Source: Phaeosaccion multiseriatum
Taxonomy: Eukaryota; Ochrophyta, other classes
NCBI GenBank assembly: GCA_965112735.1
Contig: OZ218958.1
Location: 1,674,001 to 1,738,000 of the forward strand
DNA: 64,000 nucleotides
Reading direction: 5' to 3'
The notes under the pieces were generated by a model. It made no database searches and had not been told where the DNA came from. It saw only the letters and a program-made list of their open reading frames with translations. The position numbers and the translations under genes were made by a program. Positions 36,495-56,780 of the stretch are shown here, one piece after another. Within the stretch, counting starts at the first letter, position 1. Each line of letters starts with the position of its first letter.

Positions 36495-37562
36495 TCAGTC
36501 CTCGCAGTCGCAGGGGTGACCATTGGCGTGCACCCACTGCTTCATCTCCTCAAAGGCGGCAGGGGCCATATCCCATCCACCACCGCCATATAAGTTTTTC
36601 ATGACTTGTGGGCATGCCATCCTGTTCCAGGGACACATGACCTCCTCCGATCGGAGCCACTTCAGCATAGAGAGGCTCTTGGTGCTACGGACTGCAAAAG
36701 AGCAGACACCTGCACTCCACCTGCACAGCTCCCGTGCGTTTGCATGGAGCCACTGCAGCACTTCCAGATTGCCTTGCTCGGCCGCCAAGGCAGGCCCAAA
36801 CCTCCACCCGCTACTGATCTCTGCCGCCTCCATCTCAGCTCTGACCTTCGGATGATGCAAAAGCATGTCCAACGCTCGAATGTGCCCCGCCATTGCAGCC
36901 CCCTCCCACATAAGATAATTAGGAGGGCCCTCAAACTCGTCGGACAGCAGCCACGTAAGAACCTCCACATTGCCGCTCATGCCAGCTTCGCCACAAATTT
37001 CGCTCAGATCCCACGGGCACCGCTCCTTGTCGGGCAGGTCCTCCACTCGCAGCCATTGGAGGATGCTCAGTCCGTGCTTTTCATTCCTCACCGCAGCCTC
37101 GCAAACGAACCAACCCCAGGCACACCCCATGCTGTGAAGAGCCTTGCAAATACGCAAGTCTCCGTACTGTGCCGCAAACCAAAACGTCTCCACACTCAGC
37201 TCATATCCGCACTTCCTGGCCCACCTCAAACGCTCCACAGACTCAACCACACTCCTGATCCGCGTTGTCTTGGCGGAATGGAGACGTCTGTAGTGGCCCT
37301 TCCACTTCTTGCTCACCGCCGCTATAAACAAGTCCTGGCCCCCACCAGTCCACTTCATCAAACGGGTGAGAAGTTCAGCCTGGACCAGGGCCTGCTCACA
37401 AGCTTCGAAGGTTTGAGCATCGCTTCCCTCGCCTCCAGCAAGGGCAGCGGGAACGGGAGAAGCTGCCACGGCGGCATTGCAACCTTGCGCCTCCATCGAG
37501 GAGTCGATGGGTGAGGCTGGCTTGAGGCTATTGCCACCCTGCTTTCGGCTCCGTCCGTCCAT
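36495..37562 (-). CDS. Ankyrin-like repeat protein
   Basis: Single open frame ending TGA at 36495-36497. I take Met at 37562 (MDGRSRKQGG) as the start, giving 355 residues; the frame stays open upstream to a Met at 38063. The core repeats have the degenerate ankyrin form seen in large protist and giant-virus families: RLRWARKCGYELSVETFWFA, AAQYGDLRICKALHSMGCAW, GNVEVLTWL, GHIRALDMLLHH, GNLEVLQWLHANA, SMLKWLRSEEVMCPWN and WVHANGHPCD. About seven units are visible. Such repeats mediate protein binding; no partner can be inferred. The upstream extension (37563-38063) encodes a hydrophobic Phe-rich stretch and low-complexity sequence and looks untranslated or intronic. It is divergent from the next gene. 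Confidence 0.68.
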   Translation of the reverse strand: MDGRSRKQGGNSLKPASPIDSSMEAQGCNAAVAASPVPAALAGGEGSDAQTFEACEQALVQAELLTRLMKWTGGGQDLFIAAVSKKWKGHYRRLHSAKTTRIRSVVESVERLRWARKCGYELSVETFWFAAQYGDLRICKALHSMGCAWGWFVCEAAVRNEKHGLSILQWLRVEDLPDKERCPWDLSEICGEAGMSGNVEVLTWLLSDEFEGPPNYLMWEGAAMAGHIRALDMLLHHPKVRAEMEAAEISSGWRFGPALAAEQGNLEVLQWLHANARELCRWSAGVCSFAVRSTKSLSMLKWLRSEEVMCPWNRMACPQVMKNLYGGGGWDMAPAAFEEMKQWVHANGHPCDCED

Positions 37563-38580
37563 ATCTTTCGCGGCCCCACTCTGGATGACTGCTTGACACG
37601 TATGATGTGCCGCGCTCGGCACGGATCGGGGGGAAGAAGCGCTTTTGCTTTCCTCAGCGAAGCCTGGTACGACGAGGGAAGGGAAGGGGGAGGGGGGATG
37701 ATAGGAGGTAAATGCCACGCAGTGTGAGCAAAAGGCGGTATCGGTACCTCCCCTGCTGTTGAGCCTTTGCCGAGACCCCCCCCCGAAGAGTTGAAGAGTG
37801 CGGAGGGCAAGTTTACTTCGATGGACTCGATCACCATCTCCCAGCACGGCCTCGACTGCTCTAAGCCTCCTCCAACCTCCTTTCTTCAGCGCCACACTCC
37901 TACCTGCTGCTTGGTGAAGGAGGGACGGAGGGATACTTAATGGAAGGGGAATGAAAAAAAGAAAAAAGATAAAAGATCGAAAAAATAAAAATATTGCGGG
38001 ACGTACAAGCAAGTTGGTTGCTCGGAGTCGGCCCTGTGATCCCAGAGCGCGTCTCACTCTCAACCATCATGCATCATATCAGCGCCGCAAAAAAACAAAA
38101 CAGAGGTTGAAAGGCAGCCGCCGAAAAATTTAATCACCTTTTCGATAGCTCCATTTCTTAACTCTTCCATGCCCTCCCCGCTCCATGTTGCCCATGTGAG
38201 TTAGTTACCCCTGATCGTGTCTCTCTCTCTTCTCCCTCTCCGCCCCTCTCCCTCTCTGCTCTGTCCCTATACCTGTCCCTCTCTCCCTCTCTTCTGTGTC
38301 CCTATACCTGTCCCTCTGTCCCTCTCTTCTCTTCTCTCTCTATACATATCCTTCTCTCTCTTTCTCCCGTCCCATGCCCTACGATAACTCACGATCTTTC
38401 TCGACCTTTCCTTGTTTGTTTCCCCCTTCCACGGGTTTGCAGATGAACTAGCCCTTGGAAGGCCCTAGGGCGAGAAAAGAGATTGGGGGGGAAGAGACTT
38501 GGAGAAGGAAGGGAACAAAAGGGCTTCCAGACAAGATTCGTGGGGGGAAGAAAGACCTTGAAGTGGCAGTAGAGTAAATA
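37563..38580. promoter_or_regulatory. Divergent intergenic region, ankyrin-like / J-CCCH-RING genes
   Basis: About 1 kb between two outward-facing start codons. It holds an A-rich stretch (37955-38000), a CT-rich tract with CCCTATACCTGTCCCTCT-type units (about 38220-38360), and AG-rich sequence before the downstream ATG. No defined promoter element recognised. Confidence 0.45.
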
Positions 38581-47554
<8,974 letters not shown>

Positions 47555-47841
47555 TGGATGGATGGCAATGGATGGATGGATGGATGGATGGGGAAAGTGG
47601 GGATCGGATTGGGCCGGATCGGATCCACGGCAGCCGGCCAAGGCAGCAGGCGCATCCGGGCGGGGGCTTTGATCACCACCATACCAGTACCAGCACTACA
47701 TGGAAGATGAGGAGCAGGCACTCCACGCCGAATGAGCGTGGGAGAAGAGGGGAGAGAAGAACGATACGACATTGTTGTGGGGGGGGGGGTAGATGGGGGA
47801 GAAATGTATCACTACTTGGACGAGAAGATTTTTATTTTTTT

Positions 47842-47863
47842 CTAGTAGGAGTCACCTAAGAAA
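47842..47863 (-). repeat. Dispersed repeat family A, reversed partial copy
   Basis: Complement reads TTTCTTAGGTGACTCCTACT, matching the first 20 bases of family A with two changes. Confidence 0.7.
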
Positions 47864-48251
47864 CAAGAAGAGGGAAAAAGGGGAACTAGAGACAGAGAGA
47901 GTAGGGCGTAGGGTGCGGGAAGACGGGAAGGGGGATGGCAGTGGAAGGCTGGGTGTGGTAGATGGCAGTGGAGGGGTCGGAGTGTGCTCGCTATGGAAGC
48001 GGGAAACACTCAGACTTGCGACGTGATGGGATGATGAGACACCACATTGTTTCAGGCAGTGAGGGAGGAGAAGGGGGAGGAGGAGGAGGAGGAGGAGGAG
48101 GAGGAGGAGGAAAAAAACACGGTTCCTTTCTGACTTTTGTCTACTACTGTATCCATGTGGCGGAGGAGAAGGCAAAGGAAGAGAAGGGGAAGGGAAGGGA
48201 AGGAGACAACGCAAACAGCATGCACGACAGAGAGAGGAAGAGAAACTAACA

Positions 48252-48418
48252 GTAACATCGACGCGCGCGATTGTTCACATTCTCGATAGCACGCTATCGC
48301 CCCCCCCGATAGCAGATAGCTGATAGCACGCCCCCACGACCCTGCCCCCCCCAAAGCCGGCTGACGCTGGCGATGATAGCGGATGGTGCGCCGGCGCTGC
48401 GCCGATAGCGCGTCAGAG
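48252..48418. repeat. GATAGC-rich dispersed repeat, copy 2
   Basis: Blocks ATCGACGCG, CATTCTCGATAGCACGCTAT, GATAGCAGATAGC and CCGGCTGACGCTGGCGATGA occur in the same order as at 35736-35875. Rich in short palindromes. Confidence 0.65.
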
Positions 48419-48421
48419 GTC

Positions 48422-48446
48422 ACCCTTAAGTGCCATCTATGATTGT
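48422..48446 (+). repeat. Dispersed repeat family B, copy 2
   Basis: ACCCTTAAGTGCCATCTATG followed by ATTGTC, abutting the GATAGC cluster. Confidence 0.75.
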
Positions 48447-48590
48447 CGAGGTCGAGTAAAAGAGTAGAAGAGACTCACAGCAGGCTTTTGACTCGTATAA
48501 CCACCCCTCCATGTTCTCTGCAAAATGCTGATCTGGTGTGTCATAATTGAGAATTGAGAAACCTCCCGCTTTTTTTCTCTTCTTTGTGCA

Positions 48591-51500
48591 ATGAAGTCCA
48601 CTGTGGTCTCTGCCTTGCTGCTGGCCGTGTGCGGCACGTATGTCGAGGGGTTTGCCTTTAAGGTGAGAAGGAGGGGGCAAAAAATTAAAGCAGCGAAATC
48701 TGTGGTTTAGCACGTACGCGAGATCTATGGTTTGGGACTGAAGTCCGCTGTGGTCTCTACCTTGTTGCTGGCCGTGTGCGGCGTGTGCGGGAAGTTTGTC
48801 GAGGGCTTTGCCTTTAAGGTGCAAAGGAGAGGACAGAAAATTAAAGTAGCGAACTCTACGGTTTGGGCCGCACACAAGTACGATAGCGAAATCTTTAGTT
48901 TGTGCCGCATAGCTGGTACAGTTATTGGCGGCTCTATTTCCCCGTTTGTTCCTTGCCATACCCAAACACCTCCGCATACGTCGTCCGCCACCTGTTCTGT
49001 GTTGCGCCTTGCTAAATCCATTTCTGTCTCCGCCCTCGTCATCTCTCTCGTTCGCTTGGATCTGTCCCTCTCCACCATGCCACAAACACCCACCACGTAT
49101 GCAGCCCGCCACCTCCCTAGGGCCCGCGAGAAGGGCAACTGGCGCCTCTCGCTCGACACCAGGAGCGACCTCGACGACGACGAAGATGGTGCTCAACCCC
49201 TTGTTCACATCAACCACTCACCTGAGTGATGAGGTGCTGAACCGCTTCGTAGACTTGCCTCAGCACGGGAAGATCATGGCGGAATACGTCTGGAGTAAGT
49301 GATATAGTGTTCACAGACAGGAGGAGGAAGCAGGGACAGGGAGGGGAAGCGGGGAAAAGAGGAAGGACAGGAGCAGGGAGCAGGGAGAGGGAGAGGAGGC
49401 TGGATCTTGCCTTGGGGTCGAACTTGTCTCCCTTCCTTCTCTTATTGTTTGATTAACTTCTTCTTCATGCTTGTGTGCTTCCCCCGCTCGCCCTCTGGAC
49501 CGAAAAACGTTTTGCCGACGGCTCGTTGGGTCTGTGATGGCATGAACAACTCCACTCGCCAACAGTCGGGGGATCAGGTACGGATCCACTCCACCCTCCC
49601 TTTGGTCCTTCGGAAGAGGGAGGGAGGGAGGGAAGGAGGGAAGGGAGGAAGGACGAGCAAGAGTATTCCATCGGCGTTGTATCTCAAGAGCTTGGCCTCC
49701 GCTCCCCCCCCCCCCCCCAAACCTCCCTACCTTTGCACAACAGGTCAGGACATGCGCTCCAAGACCAGAACACTGAACAAGGTGCCCGAGGCCGTGTCTG
49801 ATCTGTGAGTAGGAGAGGGAGGGAGGGAGGAGGCGGGGGGGGGGGGGGGCACAGCAGGGCAAAGCACAGCAAGTGATGCCTTATCAGTTGTACTCAGTCC
49901 TGGACTTTTCATTTGTGACCGTGCTCGGGGAGAGTCTGGAGGAGGCGGTCACAACGGGACGGACGGAGAGGGGGGGGGAGGGGCGGAAGGGCGGGATCTT
50001 TCTGTCAATGTCTGGCCCCCTATGTTGCTGTTCTGTTGTGAACGTATGTACAGAGAACTATACTCTCTTTCTCCACCCTTGTTTGGAACTGAATCAATTT
50101 TCTGTTGGTTGTTACCTTTTCTTCTCTCCCGTTTTCTCTCTGTCTGGCCCTTAATCTATCTATCATCCACCTACCTACCTGTCATCTGTCTCTCCATCTA
50201 TCTATCTATCGATCTATTTTAGCTTCCCACGTCTCTCCCTCCAACCTATCTATCTATCTATCTATCTATCTGTCGGTCCATCGATCTATTTTATCTTCCC
50301 CCGTCTATCTACCTACCTATCCACCTATCTGTCTATCGGTCCATCCATCTGTATATCCATCCATCATCGCTCCATATCTCTCTTTTCGACATCTCTCTCT
50401 GGACTCGCAATGCAGCACACGCCTGAGTAAGGTCCAACCCACCCACTCACTCACTCCTTCATCGATAAACCTCACACACACCTCACCCTTCCCCTCGACT
50501 CTACACCCCCTTCCCCCCCTCCCTCCTCCTCTACTCCTCCTCTCTCACTCTACAGGCCAGATTGGAACTACGATGGCAGCTCAACGGGCCAAGCCCCTGG
50601 AGATGACTCGGAGGTGTTGCTGAGGCCTCAGGCCATCTACAAGGATCCCTTCCGAGGAGGAGACAACATCATTGTGATGTGCGACACCAGGCTGCCCACC
50701 GGGGAGCCCATCCCCACCAACACCAGGGACAAGGCGGCATCTGTGATGGAGAAGGTGGAGGACCAAGTGCCGTGGTTCGGCATTGAGCAGGAATACACGC
50801 TCTTCGAATCCGATGGAGTAACCCCCTTTGGTGAGCAATCTTATGTGTACAGTGGGGAGGGAGGGAGGGAGGGAGGGAGGGAGGGAAGACATTGGCACAA
50901 GCACAACGAAGCGTGGGCGAGGGACAGAGAGAGACATGTATAGAAAGAGGCAAAGAAAGGAAGAGAGAGAGAGAGAAAGGAGAAACCCGACCCTCTCTGT
51001 CTATCTGGCTCCGATGGCTCTTTGTTTGCCAGAATCACAAGAGTGCCAGGTGCTGACCACCCGTACTCCTTCCCCTTCTCCTCCATCTGTGTTTTCATTC
51101 ATGTCGCTTCATCTTGCACCGCCCTACCCTTCCCTATCCTACCCTACTCTACGCTATCCTACCGTACCCTGCCCTACCCTACCCTACCCTACCCTACCCT
51201 ACCCTACCCTACCCTACCCTACCCTACCCTACCCTACCCTACCATACCCTACCCTACCATACCCTACCCTACCCTACCCTACCCTACCCTACCCTACCCT
51301 ACCCTACCCTACCCTACCCTACCCTACCCTACCCTTCCCTACCCTACCCCACCCTACCCTACCCTACCCTGCCCTACCCTACCCTGCCCTACCCTACCCT
51401 ACCCTACCCTACCCTACCCTACCCTACCCTTCCCTACCCTACACCACCTTACCCTGCCCTACCCTACCCTACCCTACCCTACCCTACCCTACCCTGCCCT

Positions 51501-53107
51501 ACCCTACCCTACCCTGCCCTACCCTACCCTACCCTACCCTACCCTACCCCACCCTACCCTACCCTACCCTACCCTACCCTACCCTACCCTACCCTACCCT
51601 TCCCTACCCCACCCCACCTCTTTACCCTGCCCTGTATCACCAACCGCCTTACCCGGACTTGCTCCCCCCACGCAGGCTGGCCCAAGGGCGGCTACCCCGG
51701 TCCCCAGGGCCCCTACTATTGTTCCGTGGGCACGGAGAACTCGTTCGGTCGACACATCATGGAGGCCCATTACAAGGCGTGTCTGGCTGGAGGACTCAAC
51801 ATCTCGGGAGTCAATGGAGAGGTCATGCCCGGGCAGTGGGAGTACCAGGTGAGTCGGGGGGGAAGTAGTCACAAGACAGGACGGGGGAATGGGCAGTGGA
51901 TGGGCAGGGGATGGCAGTAGATGGACAGGGAGAGTCAGGAGAGGGGATGGCAGTAAATGAACAAGAGCATGTCAGAATAGTAAGTATAGTGCGTCCCTCC
52001 CATCCCTCCCTCTCTCCCTCTCCTCCCAGATTGGCCCCTGCGTTGGCATTGCCGGTGCCGACGAGGTGTGGATGAGCCGTTTCTTCCTGTACAGAGTGTG
52101 CGAGCTCTTTGGCGTTATTGTGTCGCTTGACCCCAAGCCCATCCCCGGGGACTGGAACGGAGCAGGTATGTGTATCACCAGCATGTGTGTGTGTGTGTGT
52201 GTAATAGAGAGTGTGTGTGTAAGAGAGAGTGTGTGCGTGTGTGTGTGTGCGTGAGTGCGTATCTGTCTTTACGTTGAAAACGTTTTTGGTTCCTTCATCC
52301 TCTCTTTCATTCATCTCACCGTTTTTTCCTTCACTCCTTTCTTTCAATCCTTTCCTTCTCTCTCTCTCTCTCTCTCTTACAGGCTGCCACACCAACTTCT
52401 CCACGAAGGAGATGCGCGAGGACGGCGGTTACAAGAAGATTGTCGAAGCCGTCGAGAAGCTTGGGGAGAAGCACCAGGAGCACATTGACGCCTACGGAGA
52501 GGGTAACGAGAGGAGGCTCACAGGTGAGAGGGAGACGGTGAGGGGGGGGAGGGAGGGAGAGGAGGGAGGGAGAGGAGGGGAGAGAGGGAGAGAGAAGGGG
52601 AGAGACAAGAGACAGAGGGAGAGGAAGGGAGAGAGGGAGAGAGAAGGGGAGAGACAAGAGACAGAGGTAGAGAGAGGGAGGGAGACGGGGAAGGAGAAAG
52701 GGAGGGAGGGAGAGACGGAAGGGTAGAGAGAGGGAGAGAGAGAGAGAGAGAGAGGCGGAGCGAGGGAGCAAGCGATAGAGCAAGAGAGAGAGGGAGGAGA
52801 CGGAGAGGGACAAAGAGGGAGAAAGAGGATAGCGCTGCTTAGAGAGGGCCAGGTGGACCTTCACATACGAACCGCACCCCGCCACCGCTGTCCCTAAGCT
52901 GCAAGTATGCAATGCTCTCTGCCCCCCCCCCCCCCCACCCATACGCCTTGCCTTGCCTTGCCGTGGATTGCTTTGATGCTTGCTTACCCCCTCTCTCCCT
53001 CTCTGTGTGTTACTCTCTCCCTCCCCCCTCCCCCTTTTATCCCTTCCTCCCTCCCCTCCCTCCCTCCCTCCCTCCCTCCCTCCCCCTCCCTCTCCCTCCC
53101 CCCCTCC

Positions 53108-53149
<42 letters not shown>

Positions 53150-53544
53150 GCAAGCACGAGACGGCTTCGATCTCGAAGTTCTCGTACGGAGTCGCGGACA
53201 GAGGCGCATCCGTTCGCATCCCCCGATCGGCGGAGGCGGACGGCAAGGGGTACTTTGAGGACAGGAGGCCCTCCTCCAACATGGACCCTTACGTAAGTGT
53301 GTGTAATATGTGGGGTACTGGGGGAGGGAGGGAGGGGAGGAGGAAGGCAGTCAGTCAGTCAGTCAGTCAGTCAGCCCTTCAGTCGTTCGCTCGTCACTCC
53401 CCCTTCACGACTTCTTTCCCCTTTTTTCTTATTCTTTGCTCCGGTCCTCCCCTCCTCTTGCTCTATTTCCTCCCCTCCTCTCCCTGCCCCTTCCTTCCCT
53501 CGCAGGTGGTAACGGGCAAGATCTGCGAGACTTGTCTACTGTGA
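48591..53544 (+). CDS. Glutamine synthetase type II, probably plastid-targeted
   Basis: Ten exons: 48591-48662, 49105-49294, 49566-49577 (12 nt), 49744-49804, 50556-50830, 51676-51848, 52030-52165, 52383-52523, 53150-53292, 53506-53544 (TGA); 413 residues, all phases fit. The enzyme joins ammonia to glutamate using [18 protein letters not shown] is a signal peptide ending before G-F-A-F, then a Ser/Thr/Ala/Arg-rich stretch to TKMVLNPLF; this is the bipartite layout that brings proteins to complex plastids. Family motifs are [84 protein letters not shown] and [12 protein letters not shown]. Exon 3 supplies only part of W-IGGS-GQD, needed for a normal N-terminal strand. Intron 1 holds a decayed second copy of exon 1. 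One intron is filled by a CCCTA array. Confidence 0.93.
48738..48818 (+). pseudogene. Duplicated, decayed presequence exon of glutamine synthetase
   Basis: Tandem copy 147 bp downstream of exon 1. It reads [15 protein letters not shown]...VEGFAFK, with CTG where exon 1 has ATG and donor GTGCAA instead of GTGAGA. The flank (AAAATTAAAGTAGCGAA) is duplicated as well. It could still act as an alternative internal exon, but it lacks a start. Confidence 0.7.
49566..49577 (+). other. 12-nt microexon of glutamine synthetase
   Basis: TCGGGGGATCAG between CCAACAG and GTACGG. It bridges phase 1 to phase 1 and yields the expected W-I-G-G-S-G-Q-D sequence. Confidence 0.7.
51124..51620. repeat. (CCCTA)n array in glutamine synthetase intron
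   Basis: About 500 bp of CCCTA pentamers with sporadic CCCTG, CCATA and CCTTC variants, within intron 50831-51675. On the other strand it reads TAGGG, close to but not the same as the TTAGGG telomere unit. Confidence 0.95.
51632..51644 (-). repeat. Dispersed 18-mer motif, partial copy
   Basis: Complement GTTGGTGATACAG at the right edge of the CCCTA array, 31 bp before the splice acceptor. Confidence 0.5.
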
Positions 53545-56019
53545 GAGTGCGTGAGTGAGTAAGTGACTGAGATAGAGAGAGAGATAGATAGAGAGACGAC
53601 TTTGCGGTACTGCGCGCAATAGACTTTCCGCCGGGAGGGGCAGGGGGGGAGGCCTGAAGCCTGCTTTTTTACACGATGTTGCTCTAGTCTTAGGTAGTAA
53701 GTCGGATGCACATGGACAGTGTGTGTGTGCCTCCTCTACTCATCACAGACGACATCCGTCGCGTTGCTTGGCTTGAATCGCAAACAAACAAGCAACCAAG
53801 TGCGTATCATAACATCGGCTGTAATATAAAACTGAGATTCAGCCCATGAAATAGTGAGACGATGCTGACAAACGTCCTTTATCATACGTTTTTAAAACAT
53901 TGTTGTGTCTTTTCACTCTGCCTCTGCCTCTTGGGGATTGGACTTATTTGCTCTATCCTATCTGTACCCAAGCGGTAAGGGGGGTATTCTATACCGATGG
54001 CCCCAAAGACCACGTAGCCCCCCCCCCAGCAATTGAATCGACTACGCTCCTCTCGTCACGCAGATGCTCTGGCAGTCTTTCTTTTCGAATGCTCACCCGC
54101 AGCTCCAGCTTCGAGGAGTGCTGTGTGCGTGTTTTCAGTTTTCAGTTTTCAGTTTATTCTCCCTTTTCTTTGGAACACATACAACTGTAAATGGAATCGC
54201 TGTCGAAGCTTCTGTGGCTGCCAACTCCAGAGGAGCGCACACAGAGCAGCGTCTGATGTGTGTGTGTGCGTGTATCTTTGACAATAGGAGTAAGTTCAAA
54301 GCACTACGTGTTAGAGACACCCAAACGACCCCCCCCCCCCCCCACCCCCACAAACTACTGTTCTGTACAACAGCGAGTTTGGACATGCGCATCGTGTTGC
54401 CCTCGTCGAGACAAGTCGAATGCCGGCATCGTTGCCTCCTACAACCCCTATCAAGTTCAGAAGCTGTGGAGGGGAAAAAAAAACTGAAACTCCTGGTCCT
54501 TACGTAAGGGCCATTGGGGTCTTACATAAGGGTGTCTTGCAGCCCAGAGGGCCCTCCCTCCCCCCCCCCCCTAAAGTGCCTCTATCGCCGAGTTCAGCAA
54601 AGCAGTTTTGGTTACGCGTCCCAGATAGGGTGAGTACAACAAGACCCTCATTTTCTTTTTTTTTCCCAACAGTGGCACTCCACTACGCCCCATTCGCCGT
54701 TTAGGTGTCTCGGAGGTGAACGAGCTCTCTTGGGACTGTTTGAATCTGTAGGTAAGAAATAAGAAAAGGATTTTTTTGGTGTTAAGTCACTCTTATAACG
54801 GACGCAACGCCATAACCCCCCCCCCCCCCCCCAGTATCAGTACTTGGTAAAGATTGAAAAGGATGTCTTTCAAATGCATTTTTTTTCTTTTTTTCTTTTT
54901 AATTAAATCAAGTAAAATTACGCAAGATTGTTTCTGAAATGATAGACCATTTCCTCTCTTTATCATTCCTTCCATAATTCCAATTAAAATAATGAAGAGG
55001 AAAAGGCTTTTTTCTTTTTTGTGTGACAATTGTCAGAAGAGGATTGATAGAAGATAAAGCCGCCCCCTTGGGTTTGTTTTGCTTTTGAAAGCTCTGCGGG
55101 GCCGATCACAGCGCGCGCGGGAAGGATTACGCAGGTGGGTGGGATCTGTCTCATGCTTTGTGCTGTGTGTACTGGGGAACGCTCTCCGCCAGGGACATGG
55201 GCTTTTCTGATCTTTGGCTGTTACGCCGCTACTTGTGCTGCTGCTGGAAAGGCTCCAAGCTTGACGGGCACGCGGCACTTTCATCCTGATTCAGAGAGTG
55301 CAGGGGCATGGGTGGGCTTAGGGTGGCATGTGGATAGATGGTACGCTTGGTCATTTCAGCTGATACACGACAAGCGTCGTCAGGCACGTACCGGTTCTCT
55401 GTTAAGCTGCTTTACGTTATCCCTTTTGGTGGCTTACTCGTCTCTTGCGGCACTGTGACACCGTGAGACGCTGGGCGCTTGGCGTGAAGAGGTCGTGGTA
55501 TCCCTCTTGTGTGACCACGTGTTGCGAAGGCAGGGAAGCATGCTGACATTGTTTGGACGCGCAAGGATTTTGTCTTCCCCCCGCCCTTCCTCCCCCCCCT
55601 TTTGTCTCTCACTGATGGTCCCTCTCACTGATTGTCTCCGCAAGCTTTACGCTCTGAACAATGGTCTGTGAGGAAAGGATGCCAGTAGAAAGAGAAATGG
55701 CCGTCGAATCGAGCTTGCAAGGACAATTAAGCTCACCAGACCTTGAACCCCCCTTCCCTGCTGTCCCTTCCCCTTCCCCCGCCCACCCCTTCCCCGTCCG
55801 TCTATCTCCCCCTTCCCCCGCAATGGACCCCGACGACCTCTACGTGGATCGGCCCTACCGTTCCTTCAACGCCACGCTTGGCTTCGTCTGTGTTCTTCCA
55901 AACTCAGCACCTTGTTCCCTGAGACCTTTGCGCCCACCTTGTTCAACTACAGCACGCCAAAAGAGTACACACTGCAGCCGAGCGTCAGTTCAAGGGCAAA
56001 AGAGGGGGACTAGGGAAAG
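53545..56019. other. Gene-poor spacer between glutamine synthetase and SUMO
   Basis: About 2.5 kb without a supportable gene. The start should hold the glutamine synthetase 3' UTR. Homopolymer C runs (about 54331, 54560, 54818) and T/A-rich stretches (54880-55020) occur. A frame at 55661-56013 is open and reads MDPDDLYVDRPYRSFNATLG in its middle but has no recognised family. It may be 5' UTR of SUMO or part of an unseen gene. Confidence 0.4.
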
Positions 56020-56780
56020 ATGGAGGGCGAGACGAAGCCAGCAGCAGCCGTGGAGGGCGGCGAGGGGGGGGAGCAAGCCACCATCACTCTCCGAGTACGC
56101 GACCAAACAGGCGAGGAGACGTTCTTCAAAGTCAAGCGATCAACGAGAATGGAGAAGGTGAGTATCACAAGATGATCGTTATGCAGTCCAGTGTGAAGGG
56201 GCTCAAGTCGATTGTGCTCGTGTGCGCGTGGTGCTACGAGTGAGATGAAGGATGGCAACGGCTGCAGGGGCAAGACATCAGGCAGGGGACCTGCTCAGGA
56301 TGGGATGATTTGGGACGGGGAGCCTTACCCATTGGTACACCGAGCGCGTCTTTAAGTGTTGTGCCTCGTCTCTTGACGCTCACAGTGCCATTTTGCGCCT
56401 GGAACACATTCTCTGTCTCTCCTCTTATGTCTCTCTCTCTCTCTCTCTCCTCTGACTTGATCTCCCCCCCTCGCGTCCATCCATCTTTCCGTCCACCCAC
56501 CTACACACCCACCCACTTACACGACCACCCACCCTCCCCCCCACAATCACCCACTCACCCACTCACCCACCCCCGATACGCTCTCACCGGCCGCTTTGTC
56601 CTCTGTGTGCAGGTTTTCTCAACGTATGCGCAGAGAAAGGGTGTAGAGGTGGGCGCGCTTCGGTTCTTGCTGGACGGAGAGCGTGTCAACCCTGACAACA
56701 CGCCTAAGATGCTCGACTTAGAAGACCAGGACCAAATCGATTGCATGCTCGAGCAGCAGGGCGGCCGCGGCTGCTGCTGA
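56020..56780 (+). CDS. SUMO, small ubiquitin-like modifier
   Basis: Two exons, 56020-56157 and 56613-56780 (TGA), 101 residues. SUMO is conjugated to lysines of target proteins. After an acidic, flexible N-terminus come ITLRVRDQTGEETFFKVKRS, TYAQRKGVEVGALRFLLDGE and LEDQDQIDCMLEQQGG, the complete beta-grasp fold of the family. The C-terminus is GG followed by RGCC, so a SUMO protease must remove four residues to expose the di-glycine. The second exon begins after TGTGCAG with VFSTYAQ, where other SUMOs read MEKLFNAYC. There is no obvious PsiKxE consensus in the N-terminal tail. Confidence 0.93.

Larger units (their letters stand above)
47555..48590. other. Spacer with dispersed repeats A, B and GATAGC cluster
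   Basis: No gene seen. GGAT repeats (47551-47590) follow the stop codon. A reversed copy of family A lies at 47842-47863, a GGA tract at about 48072-48110, the GATAGC cluster at 48252-48418 and repeat B at 48422-48446. The glutamine synthetase promoter should lie near the right end. Confidence 0.6.

Noticed and set aside
48426-49217. 263-codon minus-strand ORF across the glutamine synthetase start
   Set aside because: Complement of exon 1, its duplicated copy and exon 2; the repeated peptide it encodes mirrors the duplication on the plus strand.
51124-51620. True chromosome end (telomere)
   Set aside because: Flanked on both sides by exons of the same gene, so it is interstitial.
55135-55458. 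Hydrophobic 107-codon plus-strand ORF
   Set aside because: No family resemblance and no clear gene context; could be chance.
55661-56161. 166-codon ORF upstream of SUMO
   Set aside because: It overlaps SUMO exon 1 in another frame. The MDPDDLYVDRPYRSFN part looks protein-like, but no family or splice partner was found.
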